Shown in pieces: positions 6,304 through 12,330 of a DNA stretch of 12,330 bases. Origin of the DNA: Spirochaetota bacterium (lineage in GTDB: Bacteria > Spirochaetota > Spirochaetia > Treponematales > UBA12059); NCBI GenBank assembly GCA_022709445.1, contig JAKLIU010000031.1, positions 1 to 12,330 on the forward strand. Direction: 5' to 3'. The first letter of the stretch is position 1, and the number at the start of each line of letters is the position of its first letter. The notes under the pieces were generated by a model that worked only from the letters and a program-made list of their open reading frames with translations, did not search any database and was not told where the DNA came from. The position numbers and the translations under genes are program-made.

Positions 6304-7683
6304 TCATTCCTCGATGAGCATGGCCTTCTGGCTGGAATCGATGTTGTTGAGGAGGGTCATGAGCTTGTCCTTCTCCATCAGGTCGATCAGCCGCGCCTCC
6401 ACGAACTTCTTGGCCTCGTCGGAGAACACTCCCGCGGTCACGCAGTAGCCCTTGCCGGCCTTGAGATCCTTGATCCGCGCGTGGAAGTCCCGGAGGACCA
6501 GCTCCCCGATGGTGCCGGTGGAGCGGATCAGCCGGAACAGGACCACGTCCGACCAGCGGCTGGTTTCCACCTCCGCCAGGATGTCCGCCCAGTCGTTCTT
6601 CTGGACGGATATGTCCGTGATCTTGACCTTTGCCTTGGGGAAGAAGCTCAGGGTGATCTTGCGGCAGAGCGTGATGAAGTCGCTGGTGGCCGAGAGGAGG
6701 AAGACCTGCAGGTTCCGGTTGGAATTGAGCTCCTTGTACCGGGACAGCTGGGTGGCCACGTCCTTGTAGTTGGGGTAGATCTGCTGGATCTCGTTCATCA
6801 GCGCAACCGCCTTGGAGATTTCCTGCTCCTTGAGGTAGGCGGCGGCCAGCCGGTACTTGATCTCCACCAGCACCTCGACCTTGATGTCGGGGTGACGGAG
6901 CCCTATCTCGAAGTCCATGACGGCCTTCTGGAACTGGCGCTGGTTGAGGTGTATGGTGCCGGCGAAGAGGGCGGCGCTCGGACCCAGGGCCGGGTCGGTG
7001 CGCAGGTGGCTGAAGACGCGTATGGCCTGGTCGTCCTGGTTCAGCTCGTGGAAGCACTCCCCCATCGCGAAGAGGCTTTCCTTGTCGTCGGGCTGGAGGT
7101 CAACGGCCTTCCTGAGCGCTGCCAGCGCGTCCTTGTAGTTCTTGGTCTTGAACAGGGAGTGGCCCAGGTAGCGCTGGGTCATGGCGTGTTCCGGGTTGAG
7201 CCGGACGGCGGCGCGCAGGTAGATCATGGCTCGCTCGTACTGGCGGCGCTGGAACTCCAGGTAGCCCAGGTTGAAGCAGGTCTCGAAATCATCCTGCTTG
7301 ACCGCGTGCGCGACCACCAGGCCCTTGTAGGCGTCGTCCAGGCGGTTGAGCCTGAGCGCCGTCAGGCCGTAGCGCCGGTTGACCGTGAACTCGTCGATCT
7401 CCGGATTGCCGGCGGCCACTTCCAGGAGGGCCTCGTAGATCTTGCAGGCTTTCTCCCACTGCTGCTCCGCGTAGTAGACCTCCCCGAGGGCGAGCAGGGC
7501 TTCCGGATCCTTCGGGTTCTGGGCCAGCCGCCTGTTGGCTTCCTTGAGTATCTGGGCGTGGTCCTTGGCCTTGAACGCCTTGCCCCGCTTTGCCTTGGGT
7601 TTTCCCTTGGAGAAGAAAATTCCCCCCATCAGGACGACCAGTGAAAGGAAGATTACGACCACTACGATGGGCAGGAGATCCAT
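6304..7683 (-). CDS. Membrane-anchored TPR protein with a degenerate Mrr-like C-terminal region
   Basis: Counting from the ATG at 7683 (459 residues), residues 2-24 form one transmembrane helix (PIVVVVIFLSLVVLMGGIFF) followed by a very basic stretch (KGKPKAKRGKAFKAK, 26-40). Tetratricopeptide repeats run from about 43 to 320; clear ones begin near 60 (DPEALLALGEVYYAEQQWEKA), 132, 168 and 201. Residues about 355-445 resemble the Mrr-type restriction-endonuclease fold, especially CVTAGVFSDEAKKFVEARLIDLMEKDKL (414-441), the usual 'vTtg.fs.eA...i.Lid...L' end. The (E/Q)xK catalytic lysine expected in the preceding strand is not visible (VVLFRLIRS). The likely role is a scaffold with the TPRs in the cytoplasm; partners are unknown. 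The frame extends upstream to 7773, but ATG 7683 or 7689 fits the promoter and the hydrophobic start. pepP follows. Confidence 0.88.
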   Translation of the reverse strand: MDLLPIVVVVIFLSLVVLMGGIFFSKGKPKAKRGKAFKAKDHAQILKEANRRLAQNPKDPEALLALGEVYYAEQQWEKACKIYEALLEVAAGNPEIDEFTVNRRYGLTALRLNRLDDAYKGLVVAHAVKQDDFETCFNLGYLEFQRRQYERAMIYLRAAVRLNPEHAMTQRYLGHSLFKTKNYKDALAALRKAVDLQPDDKESLFAMGECFHELNQDDQAIRVFSHLRTDPALGPSAALFAGTIHLNQRQFQKAVMDFEIGLRHPDIKVEVLVEIKYRLAAAYLKEQEISKAVALMNEIQQIYPNYKDVATQLSRYKELNSNRNLQVFLLSATSDFITLCRKITLSFFPKAKVKITDISVQKNDWADILAEVETSRWSDVVLFRLIRSTGTIGELVLRDFHARIKDLKAGKGYCVTAGVFSDEAKKFVEARLIDLMEKDKLMTLLNNIDSSQKAMLIEE

Positions 7684-7689
7684 GGGCAT

Positions 7690-7719
7690 AGTATCGCGGG
7701 CGGGAAGAGCGGTTGTCAA
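7690..7719 (-). promoter_or_regulatory. Candidate promoter of the TPR gene, with start at the ATG
   Basis: A perfect TTGACA (7719-7714) is followed after 18 nt by GATACT (7695-7690). Six bases later comes the A of ATG 7683, the textbook distance from -10 to +1. There is no Shine-Dalgarno before either ATG (7689, 7683). The site lies between the terminator of the RRM gene and the TPR gene, where a promoter is needed. Confidence 0.5.
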
Positions 7720-7771
7720 GAAACGCGGGCCGGGGGGAGGCTGCAGGCCGCCGATCCGCCACGCGGGGGCC

Positions 7772-7814
7772 AAAAGACAAAAACCCGCCCAGCGGACAGG
7801 CCGCGAGGCGGGTT
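7772..7814 (-). terminator. Intrinsic terminator of the RRM gene
   Basis: On the minus strand AACCCGCC (7814-7807) pairs with GGCGGGTT (7789-7782) over a 17-nt loop that can fold further, followed by TTTTGTCTTTT-like sequence to 7772. It ends transcription from the RRM gene before the TPR promoter. Confidence 0.8.
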
Positions 7815-7833
7815 CAGGCTTTCAGGTTCCGTT

Positions 7834-7853
7834 CGCGCCGGCGGACCGGCGCG
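7834..7853. repeat. Perfect 8-bp hairpin just after the RRM stop codon
   Basis: CGCGCCGG (7834-7841) and CCGGCGCG (7846-7853) are perfect complements around a CGGA loop. The hairpin begins 7 nt after the RRM stop, upstream of the intrinsic terminator. It has no T-run, so it is more likely an mRNA 3'-end stabiliser or a first pause than a terminator. Confidence 0.6.
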
Positions 7854-7860
7854 TCATGAA

Positions 7861-8139
7861 CTACCAGCGGTTGCCGTAGTCGCGGCGGGGCGGGCGCTCG
7901 TTGGCCTCGTTGACCCGGAGGGAGCGACCGTCGAGCTCGCGGCCGTTGAGGCCGGAGATGGCGGCCATGGCGGCGTCATCGGCGGACATTTCGACGAAGC
8001 CGAAGCCCTTGGAGCGGCCGGAATCGCGATCGATCACGATGTTCACGGACTGGACGTCGCCGTACTGGGAGAACGCGGCGCGGAGGCCGTCCTCGGAGGT
8101 GCCGTAGCTGAGGTTTCCGACGTAGAGTTTCTTAGCCAT
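7861..8139 (-). CDS. Single-RRM RNA-binding protein
   Basis: This 92-residue protein is one RNA-recognition motif with almost nothing else. RNP2 is LYVGNL (5-10) and RNP1 is KGFGFVEM (44-51). F46, F48 and Y6 are the aromatic residues that stack on RNA bases. The tail is short and basic (RPPRRDYGNRW) and lacks the long glycine-rich region of cyanobacterial and plant relatives. Bacterial proteins of this type bind single-stranded RNA, and several are cold-induced. The ATG at 8139 has AAAAGGA at 8147-8153, 7 nt upstream. It has its own strong promoter, a leader of about 190 nt and an intrinsic terminator, so it is a single-gene transcript, divergent from the glycosyltransferase gene. Such proteins are well known in cyanobacteria and also occur in spirochaetes and other phyla; targets here are unknown. 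Confidence 0.95.
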   Translation of the reverse strand: MAKKLYVGNLSYGTSEDGLRAAFSQYGDVQSVNIVIDRDSGRSKGFGFVEMSADDAAMAAISGLNGRELDGRSLRVNEANERPPRRDYGNRW

Positions 8140-8329
8140 GAGAAGGTCCTTTTCCCGGAACGATGCCGGGCAGTGAGATGGTCGTGGAACGGAGTCGGGA
8201 AAGGAGGCCAGAAAGAGAGCTACGCGGTGATGCGAGATTCGCCGGGAGACAAGCGGAGTTGTTCACGTTATTAATTCGGCAAGAATCCAACAGGTTCACG
8301 GTCCTCAAAAACACGATTCGTTTCCAACA
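8140..8329 (-). promoter_or_regulatory. Long 5' leader of the RRM gene
   Basis: The predicted start near 8329 leaves about 190 nt of untranslated RNA. The leader begins AT-rich, becomes pyrimidine-rich, and ends with a small hairpin (CCCGG/CCGGG, 8154-8170) touching the AAAAGGA ribosome-binding site. GTGAAC occurs twice. A 60-codon frame beginning at 8314 on the same strand looks non-coding and overlaps the RRM start. No known riboswitch pattern is recognised. The rest of the 337-bp gap, apart from the two promoters, shows nothing. Confidence 0.5.
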
Positions 8330-8335
8330 GTAAGG

Positions 8336-8364
8336 AATATATACGCGCCGGAATAGTTTGTCAA
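8336..8364 (-). promoter_or_regulatory. Near-consensus sigma-70 promoter of the RRM gene
   Basis: On the minus strand a perfect TTGACA (8364-8359) and TATATT (8341-8336) are separated by exactly 17 nt, in a locally AT-rich stretch that stands out from the surrounding high-GC sequence. This is the best promoter match in the window and predicts strong expression, with a start near 8329. Confidence 0.75.
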
Positions 8365-8412
8365 AGGGTTTGTCGCGGAAACAGGCGAATAATCGACCCT
8401 TTCAGCGCAATA

Positions 8413-8441
8413 TTGTCGTTCCGGTCCCCATTCAGTACACT
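8413..8441 (+). promoter_or_regulatory. Candidate promoter of the glycosyltransferase gene
   Basis: TTGTCG (8413-8418) and TACACT (8436-8441) are 17 nt apart, each matching four of six consensus bases. The start near 8448 gives a leader of about 29 nt containing GGGAG at 8466-8470, 6 nt before the ATG. It is divergent from, and does not overlap, the RRM promoter. Confidence 0.5.
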
Positions 8442-8476
8442 ATTTACTGATATCACCGCGGCCCCGGGAGACAACC

Positions 8477-9637
8477 ATGAGAATCGGACTGTTCGCTGAC
8501 TCGTACACGCCACAGGTGAGCGGCGTGGTCACCGTGCTGCGCACCCTCAAGACGGAGCTGGAAAAGCGGGGGCACACCGTGTTCGTGTTCACGGTCGAGC
8601 ACGAGGACGCCGTCCCCGACCCTACCGTCATCCGGGTCAAGTCCATCCAATTCCCCAACGAGCCCCAGCACCGGATCGGCTTCTTCAGCTATTCGGAGAT
8701 CATAAAGAAGGCCAAGGAGTGCCGGCTGGACATCATCCACACCCATACCGAGTTCAGCCTGTACATAGCCTCCCGAATCGTCGCCCGGAAGCTCAAGATA
8801 CCCAGCATCCACACCCTGCACACCTACTACCTGGACTACCTGTACTACGTGCCCCTCCTGGAGCCCTTCCTCAAGCGCAATGTCCACACCATGCTCAAGC
8901 GCGTGCTCCGGAGCCAGAAGTGCGTCGTCGCCCCGTCGCGGAAGATCTACAACTACCTTTCCGAGCACGGCTGCACCCTGCCCATGAAGATAGTCCCCAA
9001 CGGCATCGACCTGTCCGCCTTCCACTCCGGCCAGCCCGGCCAGGAAAAGGGCGAGGTGGAGGCGTTCCGGGCACGCTACGGCATCAAGCCGGAGGACAGC
9101 CTGATAGTGTTCGTGGGGCGCCTGGCCGTCGAGAAGAACATATCCGTGCTGCTGGACAACTTCAGGAAGATCCTGGACGGCAAGCCGGACGCCAAGCTCC
9201 TGATCGTGGGGGACGGCCCCGACCGCTTCTCCCTGGAAGCCTACGCGCGAGAGCTGGGCGTGGACAAGAGCGTGCGGTTCTGCGGCTACCTGCGCTGGCC
9301 GGACGAGGTCAGCACCTGCTACGCCGCCTCGAACCTGTTCATGAGCGCGTCCCACAGCGAAGTCCATCCCATCACCTTCATCGAGGCGATGGCGGCCGGC
9401 CTGCCGGTGGTCTGCGCGGCCGACATCAGCGTTGCGGACATGGTCCTGGACGGGGACAACGGCTACGCGGTGCAAAACGACCACGAGCTCTGGGAAAAGG
9501 CCCTGATGGTCCTCCGGGACAGGGACGACGCCGCCCGCATGGGCAAGCGCTCGCGCGAGCTGTCGGAGCACTACTCGGTGGGCCGCTTCGTCGAGTCCAT
9601 GGAGAAGCTCTACGTCCAGTACGCCAAGCATCCCTGA
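8477..9637 (+). CDS. GT4 glycosyltransferase, probably a diacylglycerol glycosyltransferase
   Basis: This 386-residue GT-B enzyme opens with the glycine loop of the family (MRIGLFADSYTPQVSGV). It has a stretch close to that of alpha-monoglucosyldiacylglycerol synthases, IIHTHTEFSLYIASR (86-100), then IHTLHTYYLDYLYY (111-124). The donor site has VFVGRL with R215 and K220, and the EX7E motif is E295/E303, followed by AMAAGLPVV. Such enzymes sit on the inner face of the cytoplasmic membrane and add a sugar from a nucleotide donor to diacylglycerol, making membrane glycolipids; spirochaetes are known to contain monoglycosyldiacylglycerols. The sugar cannot be read from sequence, and a role on another lipid or polysaccharide acceptor remains possible. 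GGGAG lies 6 nt before the ATG. It appears monocistronic, with a hairpin terminator 33 nt after the stop. Confidence 0.92.
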   Translation: MRIGLFADSYTPQVSGVVTVLRTLKTELEKRGHTVFVFTVEHEDAVPDPTVIRVKSIQFPNEPQHRIGFFSYSEIIKKAKECRLDIIHTHTEFSLYIASRIVARKLKIPSIHTLHTYYLDYLYYVPLLEPFLKRNVHTMLKRVLRSQKCVVAPSRKIYNYLSEHGCTLPMKIVPNGIDLSAFHSGQPGQEKGEVEAFRARYGIKPEDSLIVFVGRLAVEKNISVLLDNFRKILDGKPDAKLLIVGDGPDRFSLEAYARELGVDKSVRFCGYLRWPDEVSTCYAASNLFMSASHSEVHPITFIEAMAAGLPVVCAADISVADMVLDGDNGYAVQNDHELWEKALMVLRDRDDAARMGKRSRELSEHYSVGRFVESMEKLYVQYAKHP

Positions 9638-9663
9638 GCGGGCGGCTGCCGGCTCCCGGACGT

Positions 9664-9705
9664 AAAAAAAAGCCGAGGCCGGGGAACGCATCCCCGCCTC
9701 GGCTT
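9664..9705. terminator. Intrinsic terminator between convergent genes, strongest for the minus strand
   Basis: AAGCCGAGGC (9670-9679) pairs with GCCTCGGCTT (9696-9705), extended after a one-base bulge by GGGGA/TCCCC around a short loop: about 15 bp. On the minus strand the stem is followed by eight or more T (9671-9664), a textbook end for the outer-membrane protein genes. On the plus strand only a weak T-run follows, but it probably also ends the glycosyltransferase transcript. Confidence 0.85.
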
Positions 9706-9752
9706 CATCATGCTGCCTGATCCTCGAACGGCCTGTCGCCGTGCGCGTCCTT

Positions 9753-11210
9753 TCAGAAAAACAGCCCGAGCGCCGCTACCAGTTCCAGATCCGCCTCGAC
9801 CATGGCCGAGGCGGTGCCGTTCAGCAGGTTGGACAAGTCCCATCCCGCGGAAATGCGCAGAAAGTCCGTACGCCTGGTATCCAGGGTCATCAGGATCTCC
9901 CCGCCTGCGGTCACGAGGAGGGTGCCTGGATCCCCGAAAGCCCTGCCCGAGGACAGGATCACGGCCCCGTCGCTCAGCGCGGCGAGGGTCAGGTGGATGG
10001 GCAAGCCATCGTTCCGGAACAGGATTCCCCGCGCCAAGGTCACCGGCAGATCCATGCGCCAGGACAGTCCGGCAAAGCCGCTGACCGGCCTGAGAGAATC
10101 GGACACGCCCCTGAGCCGCCCGGCCCAGCCCGCGTCCTCGGCAGACAGCCAATCCAGCGCGGCCGTCGCGTCGAACCCCAGGGTCTCCCCGAGGCGGCAG
10201 GCCCAGCGCATATCCGCCCCCGCCGACGCGAAGACGTCCGGCAGGTTCAGGTCCACGGTACCGACGAGATCGGCGCTCGCGAACAGGCCCTGGGCCTGTC
10301 CCTCGATCCAGGAGAGCTCGCCGGCGGTGAACAGGAGCGACCCTTCCAGCGAGGAGCGGGTGGTCGCGCTCGAGTAGAAAGCCGCCATCCCGGCGTACAG
10401 GTGCAGGGGCAGCTCCCCGAAGTCCAGGGGCTCCGCCGCGATCCGGAATTCGGCGCTTGCCCGGTCCGCCACGTCCAGGCTGGTGATGGACGTCGCTCCG
10501 GCCATCCAGGGGAAGGGGAACCTGCCGGCGAAGCCGAACGCCAGGTCGACCAGGATGTTCTTGTCCGACATCCCGTTCCTGGCGCGCTCGTAGCCGATGG
10601 CGGCCTGGAAGGCCAGGTAGGCCGTAATGTCGTCGCCCGACTCGGCGAACACCCGTCCCCAGGCGAAGGACGGCAGGCCGTAGATCATGCCGTCAGACAG
10701 ACCCGCCTCCAGCCCGACGCGCGATTCCCGTCCGCCGCGGCCATCCACGAGCGCGGGCAGGGCGAAGGCAGGGCTTCCATGCGCGAAGGAGGCTCCGGAA
10801 AGGGGCCGGGCGACGACGGGACGCGCACCGGACGCGAGCCGCTCGTCCGGCAGGGGAACCAAATCCAGGGCGCCCGAACGGCCCGGCAGTCGGACCGACA
10901 GGAGGAAGCTTCCCGCACGCCCGGGGATTTCCTCAAGCAGGGCGGATGCTTCGGGACCGGCGGCTGGATCCGCGTCCAGCGCGTCGTTCAGGGACAGGAC
11001 CCAGAGCTCCAGCTCGGCCTCGTCAGGGAACGACAGGCCGGCACGCACGCCGCGGAGCGAAGCGATGCCCTGGAGTTCGGTGACCGAATCGCAGACCCAC
11101 TCCACCCGCCCGATCACGGGACCGGTTCCGGACTGGGCGGACACCGCACGGGGAGGCAGGATCAGCATGGCGACCAGGAAGATGCTCGGTGTCAACACGG
11201 AACGTTTCAT
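9753..11210 (-). CDS. Predicted exported outer-membrane beta-barrel protein, possible POTRA-like N-domain
   Basis: From ATG 11210 the protein has 485 residues. Residues 1-25 are a signal peptide (MKR, hydrophobic core, cleavage after AVSA). Residues about 31-115 (IGRVEWVC, then GLSFPDEAELELWVLSLNDAL) could form a POTRA-like beta-alpha-alpha-beta fold; this is a weak resemblance. The remainder alternates short aromatic and glycine-rich strands typical of a barrel, and the chain ends in Phe (LELVAALGLFF), as outer-membrane barrels usually do for recognition by the BAM machinery. I do not recognise the family. The start was chosen because GAGGG (11216-11220), overlapping the upstream stop, lies 5 nt before it; the 12 residues upstream in the same frame have no signal-peptide character. 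It is co-transcribed and coupled with the preceding barrel-like gene, and ended by the terminator at 9664-9705. Confidence 0.72.
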   Translation of the reverse strand: MKRSVLTPSIFLVAMLILPPRAVSAQSGTGPVIGRVEWVCDSVTELQGIASLRGVRAGLSFPDEAELELWVLSLNDALDADPAAGPEASALLEEIPGRAGSFLLSVRLPGRSGALDLVPLPDERLASGARPVVARPLSGASFAHGSPAFALPALVDGRGGRESRVGLEAGLSDGMIYGLPSFAWGRVFAESGDDITAYLAFQAAIGYERARNGMSDKNILVDLAFGFAGRFPFPWMAGATSITSLDVADRASAEFRIAAEPLDFGELPLHLYAGMAAFYSSATTRSSLEGSLLFTAGELSWIEGQAQGLFASADLVGTVDLNLPDVFASAGADMRWACRLGETLGFDATAALDWLSAEDAGWAGRLRGVSDSLRPVSGFAGLSWRMDLPVTLARGILFRNDGLPIHLTLAALSDGAVILSSGRAFGDPGTLLVTAGGEILMTLDTRRTDFLRISAGWDLSNLLNGTASAMVEADLELVAALGLFF

Positions 11211-11218
11211 GGCATCCC

Positions 11219-12330
11219 TCAGAAGTGCAAGCCCAGGCCCAGCCAAATTTCCAGGAGCTCGCTCTTGAAATCCTCGGTCTCGAGGTAATCGCCCAGGTCG
11301 TAGCCGAGCGACAGACGGTAGGTGAAGGCGCGAGCCTTGGCCGGGTAGACGATCAGGTCCAGGCCGCCGCAGAAGATGCTCGCGTCAGGGCCGGAGAACG
11401 ATGAATCGGGATCGGGACGTACCAGGCCCAGGTCGATGAAGGGCACGAGGTGCACCTCGGCCTCGAACATGGACGCGTCGAAGAACCTTCCCTGGGCGAA
11501 GTTGACCGGCAGTTCCGCATTGAGGACGATGCCCGCGTCTCCGTATCGCGCGTTGCCTCCTCCGCGGACCAGCGAACCCCAGTCCCAGGTGGAGGCGCGG
11601 TCCCAGAAGGTCCAGTCCGCGAACCAGCGACCGGTGAGGCGCAGGTTGATGCCCGCCACGCCAGCAAGGCTCCCGAAGGCGCTCCCGTCCAGGCTGAAGG
11701 CCAGCTCCTGCGCGTCCGCGGCGGGCAGGAAGGGGTGCCAGCCCCAGGTGGCCCGCGCGGAACCCGAGAAGCCCTTCCTGAAGTTCCCGTCCAGGTCGAC
11801 GCGTCCGGTACCGACCGACTGGTCCAGCACCAGGGCAAAATCAGCGTCGTCGGTGCCCGCGGGGTCGGCCGTGGCGTAGACCTGTACGGAAGGTTTCCAG
11901 GAGAGCGCGCCCGACCAAGGCAGGCTCGCCAGGTTCACGGAAGCGGAGCTGCCGACCAGGCCTTTCAGCACAAAGGTCGTCTCGTCATCGAACCTGGACG
12001 TGAAGGAGGGCGTGAGCCAGGCCGAGAGACCTATGTCCGTGTCGAACAGGGCACGGGCCGTGGCCGACGCGACGACCGTGTGGCGATCGTAGCTCCGGGC
12101 ATAGGCGTACGACAGATCCGGTCCCCAGGACCAGGCCAGCCCCAGCCAATCCGCGTTCCAGCGCGCTCCCAGGGCCGCGCTCGCATTGGGCGCGGGGGAT
12201 ACGCCCTCGCCCAGGGACAGGTCCCCGGAGAGCGAGGCAGTCCACTCCGTTCCGGCCAGCTCGAACGGCAGGGAGAAGTCCCCGCCAAGAGTCACGAGGC
12301 CATCCTCGACGAACCACTCGGCGTTGGCCG
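11219..12330 (-). CDS. Predicted outer-membrane beta-barrel protein, 5' end outside the window
   Basis: The frame is open from the right edge to a TGA at 11221-11219, giving about 369 residues; the N-terminus and any signal peptide are outside. A GTG at 12295 could be read as a start, but coding-like sequence continues upstream (the residues before it are NAEWFVEDGL), so the gene is treated as partial. The sequence is made of alternating amphipathic strands rich in Trp, Tyr, Gly, Ser and Asp, with no long hydrophobic helix. It ends EIWLGLGLHF, with the terminal Phe of outer-membrane barrels. The family is not recognised. The downstream barrel-like gene starts 8 nt after this stop, and its ribosome-binding site overlaps this stop codon, so the two products are probably made together and may act together. 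A repetitive soluble beta protein is less likely. Confidence 0.75.
   Translation of the reverse strand, partial: ANAEWFVEDGLVTLGGDFSLPFELAGTEWTASLSGDLSLGEGVSPAPNASAALGARWNADWLGLAWSWGPDLSYAYARSYDRHTVVASATARALFDTDIGLSAWLTPSFTSRFDDETTFVLKGLVGSSASVNLASLPWSGALSWKPSVQVYATADPAGTDDADFALVLDQSVGTGRVDLDGNFRKGFSGSARATWGWHPFLPAADAQELAFSLDGSAFGSLAGVAGINLRLTGRWFADWTFWDRASTWDWGSLVRGGGNARYGDAGIVLNAELPVNFAQGRFFDASMFEAEVHLVPFIDLGLVRPDPDSSFSGPDASIFCGGLDLIVYPAKARAFTYRLSLGYDLGDYLETEDFKSELLEIWLGLGLHF

Noticed and set aside
6130..7644. A 504-codon plus-strand open frame opposite the TPR gene
   Set aside because: Its Leu/Val/Glu/Gly-rich sequence is what the reverse complement of a TPR gene in high-GC codons gives; the minus-strand protein is convincing.
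8132..8314. A 60-codon frame in the RRM leader that could be a leader peptide
   Set aside because: It has no convincing ribosome-binding site, overlaps the RRM start, and its composition is that of random sequence.
8287..8330. CCAACAG occurring twice, and GTTCAC occurring twice, upstream of the RRM gene
   Set aside because: Two copies of a 6-7 bp word in about 70 bp, with irregular spacing, is not enough to claim an operator.
8453..9691. A 412-codon minus-strand open frame opposite the glycosyltransferase gene
   Set aside because: It is antisense to a clear GT4 enzyme and would cross the terminator at 9664-9705.
9741..11288. A 515-codon plus-strand open frame opposite the outer-membrane protein gene
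   Set aside because: Its Gln/Gly/Arg-rich composition is not protein-like, and the minus strand has a signal peptide, a ribosome-binding site and a terminal Phe.
1..12330. Defence system, mobile element or CRISPR array
   Set aside because: No transposase, integrase, phage gene, toxin-antitoxin pair, direct-repeat array or change in base composition was seen; the Mrr-like region belongs to a TPR membrane protein and lacks catalytic residues.

Overview
The window looks like chromosome of a high-GC spirochaete. Three things point there: an A/V-type ATPase instead of an F-type one, a compact flagellar rod cluster (two FlgF/FlgG-type rod proteins followed by a muramidase-less FlgJ), and a membrane-anchored TPR protein plus a lipoprotein and beta-barrel-like proteins of the kind common in that phylum. 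The phylum is an inference from gene content and family resemblance; no rRNA or other phylogenetic marker is present. I see no phage, insertion sequence, CRISPR array, tRNA or rRNA.

Layout. (1) Positions 1-1105, minus strand: the head of an A/V-type ATPase operon, with a coiled-coil stalk subunit (G/H type) and then subunit C, which runs off the left edge. (2) Positions 1255-3839, plus strand, divergent from it: an uncharacterised 147-residue protein, flgF, flgG and a flgJ-like rod-binding protein. Sites resembling sigma-28 promoters lie in front of flgF and flgG. (3) Positions 3896-7683, minus strand, convergent with the flagellar genes: in transcription order a TPR protein with a C-terminal Mrr-like region, a M24B Xaa-Pro aminopeptidase, and a DUF1963/YwqG-type lipoprotein. 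A strong hairpin separates this block from flgJ. (4) Positions 7772-8364, minus strand: a single-RRM RNA-binding protein with a near-consensus promoter, a leader of about 190 nt and an intrinsic terminator. (5) Positions 8413-9637, plus strand, divergent: a GT4 glycosyltransferase resembling diacylglycerol glucosyltransferases. (6) Positions 9670-12330, minus strand: a strong terminator, then two tandem genes for exported proteins that look like outer-membrane beta-barrels. The upstream one enters from beyond the right edge.

Most of this is housekeeping: proton or sodium pumping, flagellar rod assembly, peptide turnover, RNA binding, membrane glycolipid synthesis and outer-membrane structure. 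The less ordinary observations are three genes without a Shine-Dalgarno whose best promoter puts the transcription start at or next to the ATG (candidate leaderless mRNAs), a TPR protein with an apparently non-catalytic nuclease-like tail, the long leader of the RRM gene, and a possible POTRA-like domain on one of the barrel proteins. No clearly new multi-gene system is visible. The sequence is so GC-rich that long open frames occur on the wrong strand of almost every gene; these were left out.
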